Below are positions 28,922-31,544 of a stretch of 31,544 nucleotides of DNA, piece after piece. The notes beneath the pieces are model-generated. The model worked only from the letters and a program-made list of their open reading frames with translations, had not been told where the DNA came from and did not search any database. The DNA is taken from NCBI RefSeq assembly GCF_032085515.1, contig NZ_JASXSX010000006.1:1-31544 (forward strand), written 5' to 3'. Made by a program: the position numbers and the translations under genes. Within the stretch, counting starts at the first letter, position 1; every line of letters starts with the position of its first letter. The stretch comes from Gleimia hominis. GTDB taxonomy: Bacteria; Actinomycetota; Actinomycetes; Actinomycetales; Actinomycetaceae.

Positions 28922-31365
28922 TGTGATCGTGCTAAGAGGTAACCAGCTAGCGCGCGGCAGCAAGCCACGCGTTCTTCACCGGTGGAATCTCCAGCGAGAC
29001 GGTGTAGGCCAACGCCAGGAAAATCTGTACCAAAACTGTTAATTTTGCCCCAAATGCTCGAGGCTAATGAGTCTTGCGACGTGTAGTCTAAGCCGTCTGC
29101 TTCGTAGGCGGTGTAGCGGTTCTGGACAATGATTTCGCTGTAATAAGAGTTAATCGTGTCAGAAAGAGCATGCAGATCCTTCGGGGGATTGTCCTTTAAC
29201 ATTTTGCTTAGCAAGATTGCGTCAGCATCGTCACAGATGTCTGTGAAGTTGCAGCGTACCTGTAGTTTTTGCGGTTCTACTCCGTGACTGGTCAGGTAGT
29301 TATCAACCGCTTGCGGGTCTGATCCAATTAGCGCATTCGCGGCACGTTGACGATCCAGGCTTGGATGGCGTTGCATCAAAACATGAAGATCAGCCATGCC
29401 CGTGGCGAGGTCTCCTCCCCACCCGGTCCAGAAATCCGGGGCTGGACTGGTGGTGAGGTAACACAAGAGTGTATATGCCATATGGGCAAGATCGTTCTTC
29501 CCCCGCCGATACGGATCAGTGAATTCAATTCGGTTGCTTCCAATGTGTCTATCGAGATCAGTAACCAAAGACTTATGGTGTTGGTGGAGATAATCACGTA
29601 GCTCATTGGGTGCGCGCGTACCTGCCGCTATCGCAAAGTTTGATTCTTTAAGATAATCAATTGCGAGGTATTCCAGTGTTAGACGAAGAGTTTCGGTGGA
29701 ATAGGTCTGTGGCAATGGACCAGCACCTGCTTTCGACTTCATGTAGTCATCAATAGCATTCTCTAGCCGTGTGATTGAAGGGTGGATAGAGTTCCATGTT
29801 GGCAGGCCGTTAAAGGTTGGAACTGGCGGCGCACTGTAAGGTACCGCTACCTCGCCATGCCCGGTGGTGTGTCGCACACTACCGACCGCGCCGATTCGAC
29901 CCGAGTACGCGACGCGGTCTAGATCCCATTTTCCATGGTATCCGCTGATTTCGTGGAATTGGTCGAATGCCCAGTTGTTTGGGATGGGGAAGCCTAGGTT
30001 TCCGGAGAATCCTGTAGACATGTCAGAAACGAAAGAGGCAACACTGTATCCTGCCTCAGCTACCCGAGTGCAAATGTTACGCGAAGCGTAAATACCCACA
30101 CGGTACCCTCCACCCAGATTAGCGTTAACTGCCTGGAAATAAGGCAGGATGCTACTGGTCACCTCGGGGTCGGTAGCGTCGTAATCCACAGCGAAGTAGA
30201 TGACGGTCGGAGGAATCCCTAACCGTTTGGCCGCGGCTTGGGCTTCTTTAGCATGCCGATCCCCGTTCTCAACACTGAAGTGCGAAAGTTTCGTGGAATA
30301 CTCCTGGAAGATTGGGAAATATTGCAAGCCCTGATCAACTATGCGCTCAAGCTCACCGGTGCGCAACGCTTTAAAGTATTCCTTCTCAGCCTTACCAGAC
30401 TGGCCCGGTTCACTCAAGTAGCGCCCTACAATCTTGTAGCCATCTGCTTTAAGATGCTTGGCAAGCTCGTCGGTAATCTCAAAACGCGTATCGCAGGCAA
30501 CGCATGCACGGTTAGGGTCCCCCTTCGAAGTGAGCAGGCTCATCCAGGTTGTCGGATCAACCACACCCGTAACAGGTAGAGCGTAAGCCGCCTGGAACGC
30601 GCGCACCTGAGAAGCCAAATCCGCAGTCCATGTGTTGGTTACGGAACTGGCGTGCCCATTACACACCAAGGCAGCGCTTGCCAACCATACCCACTCTCCG
30701 CTACCACCGCTGATGGTTTGCAGACGACTACGGGTACCATTACCAAAGTTACCGGTCGCTTGCGAAGCACTAAACCCTTCCAGCTTTTGCAGCACCTGGA
30801 TAAGACCAGTGTTCATCTCACGTCCATAAATGCCATCAGTAGGCAGAATTCCTGTATATGCCTTGTAGCTACGGTTGATGGTCTGCTGGATGGTGCGGAT
30901 CGGTCCTTTCCCACCGTAAGCAGACAAAAGACGGAACTGCTTCATGGATAACAAGGCCATCATCAACTCCACATCAACAGTGGAAGAAGTATCAGACAGG
31001 CCAATATCGCCCTTCATTTTCCTGATAGAAGAAGCAACATTATCGGTGAACTTAGTCGTGATACCCCCGTACTCGGCTGGATAACCCTTACACCAAAGCG
31101 CACCCTGAATGATCCCGTGCACATTACTCGCGGCATTATTCTTGGTAATGCCATGAGGCCAACGGGAAGTGAACCGTGACTGGGTTCCCGGACCGAAATT
31201 GTTCGCGGTCGCTGTGATACCAAGCTCGATCTGTAATGCGCGAATAAGCGCATTGATCGTCGCCCATCCCGTTTTCCCATCCATGGGAACAGACCCAAAC
31301 CCGGTCTTATCCTCATAGGTGCCGTTAAGCCACCGCTGTGTCTCAAAAATCATTTCATCTGCCAT
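28918..31365 (-). CDS. Peptidoglycan-binding and DUF1906 glycosidase-like large protein
   Basis: 815 aa. Residues 1-120 and about 155-280 contain peptidoglycan-binding-like segments (for example QVRAFQAAYALPVTGVVDPTTW). Residues about 287-490 are a DUF1906/Rv2525c-like glycoside hydrolase domain, with YKIVGRYLSEP, PTVIYFAVDYDAT (386-397) and YRVGIYASRN. The C-terminal 320 residues are Asn/Tyr/His-rich and unrecognised. There is no signal peptide or membrane helix. GAGGAGG precedes the ATG at 31365. It lies upstream of the small terminase, where HNH genes are usual in related phages. It may be a cell-wall-active accessory protein rather than part of the virion. Confidence 0.85.
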   Translation of the reverse strand: MADEMIFETQRWLNGTYEDKTGFGSVPMDGKTGWATINALIRALQIELGITATANNFGPGTQSRFTSRWPHGITKNNAASNVHGIIQGALWCKGYPAEYGGITTKFTDNVASSIRKMKGDIGLSDTSSTVDVELMMALLSMKQFRLLSAYGGKGPIRTIQQTINRSYKAYTGILPTDGIYGREMNTGLIQVLQKLEGFSASQATGNFGNGTRSRLQTISGGSGEWVWLASAALVCNGHASSVTNTWTADLASQVRAFQAAYALPVTGVVDPTTWMSLLTSKGDPNRACVACDTRFEITDELAKHLKADGYKIVGRYLSEPGQSGKAEKEYFKALRTGELERIVDQGLQYFPIFQEYSTKLSHFSVENGDRHAKEAQAAAKRLGIPPTVIYFAVDYDATDPEVTSSILPYFQAVNANLGGGYRVGIYASRNICTRVAEAGYSVASFVSDMSTGFSGNLGFPIPNNWAFDQFHEISGYHGKWDLDRVAYSGRIGAVGSVRHTTGHGEVAVPYSAPPVPTFNGLPTWNSIHPSITRLENAIDDYMKSKAGAGPLPQTYSTETLRLTLEYLAIDYLKESNFAIAAGTRAPNELRDYLHQHHKSLVTDLDRHIGSNRIEFTDPYRRGKNDLAHMAYTLLCYLTTSPAPDFWTGWGGDLATGMADLHVLMQRHPSLDRQRAANALIGSDPQAVDNYLTSHGVEPQKLQVRCNFTDICDDADAILLSKMLKDNPPKDLHALSDTINSYYSEIIVQNRYTAYEADGLDYTSQDSLASSIWGKINSFGTDFPGVGLHRLAGDSTGEERVACCRALAGYLLARSH

Positions 31366-31544
31366 GATTCCTCCTCATAGAAATCTCTTACATACCTTTT
31401 CCGTGAACTGGTGGGATTACCCGTTCAACGGAGAAAACCTCGGCGCTAAGCGTTTTTATGTGCCGCCCGCGCGATGCCTTCACCTATACGCCCCCAGCAG
31501 GGACGAAACCGGACGGGATAAAAAATCAGTCACAAAAAACCGCG
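31366..31544. promoter_or_regulatory. Leader region of the DUF1906 gene at the window edge
   Basis: A perfect 11-bp palindrome CCGTTCAACGG occurs at 31421-31431, about 55-65 bases upstream of the ATG. The bipartite repeat is at 31486-31517. I see no convincing -35/-10 pair, but the palindrome is placed where an operator could act. No gene is visible in the last 179 bases, which may continue beyond the window. Confidence 0.35.
31486..31517. repeat. Bipartite repeat, right copy
   Basis: ATACGCCCCCA (31486-31496) and CCGGACGGG (31509-31517), matching 3706-3738 with one base less between the blocks. It lies about 120 bases upstream of the first late gene. In cos-type phages the cohesive end site commonly lies near the start of the terminase operon, so a packaging-site role is possible but unproven. 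Confidence 0.5.

Noticed and set aside
6418..29510. CTTCCCCCGCC repeated at about 6420, 7980 and 29497
   Set aside because: All three encode the tetrapeptide RRGK in different genes in the same codon choice; this is codon usage, not a DNA element.
3706..31517. The bipartite repeat pair as attL and attR of the prophage
   Set aside because: The recombinase genes would then lie outside the integrated element, the two copies differ in spacing, and they lack the central identity expected of attachment sites; kept as an unexplained motif instead.
1..31544. CRISPR arrays and tRNA genes
   Set aside because: No regularly spaced direct repeats of CRISPR length and no cloverleaf sequence were recognised by reading. 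A covariance search would be the decisive check.

Overview
The window is about 28 kb of a siphovirus-type prophage in a moderately high-GC actinobacterium. Sample lines of the structural genes count to about 60% G+C. Shine-Dalgarno sequences are strong, GTG starts occur, and the protein families match those of prophages in Actinomyces-, Bifidobacterium- and Trueperella-like hosts. I cannot name the species. Nearly all phage genes are on the minus strand, so the genome reads from right to left.

Reading in that direction, 31365-28918 is a large peptidoglycan-binding/DUF1906 glycosidase-like protein, followed by a P27-type small terminase. A DNA-modification block comes next: S-adenosylmethionine synthetase (metK), a ParB-methyltransferase fusion and a C5-cytosine methyltransferase. 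Three small genes separate it from the large terminase, whose Walker A motif is interrupted by an intein with class 3 hallmarks. The head genes follow (portal, ClpP-like protease, HK97-type capsid), then connector and adaptor genes. The tail module has the major tail protein, a tail-assembly chaperone pair with a -1 frameshift on CCCAAAA, the tape measure, distal tail protein and tail tip/endopeptidase. The lysis module is a holin and an amidase endolysin with two CW_7 repeats.

The left end (181-3625) is a tightly overlapping four-gene operon: an HTH/zinc-knuckle protein, a SHOCT-like small protein and two large serine recombinases. Left of it are only three 21-bp-spaced repeats that may be the end of an insertion element.

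Three cassettes look like later insertions (morons) in the late region. (1) At 19029-20110, between large terminase and portal, a gene pair of clearly lower G+C (about 40%) encodes a Sec-exported protein with a C-terminal DUF4258-like (BECR-type) toxin domain, followed with a 4-base overlap by a DUF2283 protein, a likely toxin-immunity pair. (2) At 11916-12730 on the plus strand, between tail chaperone and tape measure, are a small membrane protein and an alpha/beta hydrolase. (3) At 28454-28921 on the plus strand, between small terminase and the DUF1906 protein, is a four-helix membrane protein. Both plus-strand cassettes end with stop codons that overlap those of the convergent phage gene.

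The window contains no repressor, replication, excision or HNH gene, and no tRNA or CRISPR array that I could see. The early region of the prophage must lie outside it, or be missing. No gap between genes exceeds about 220 bases.
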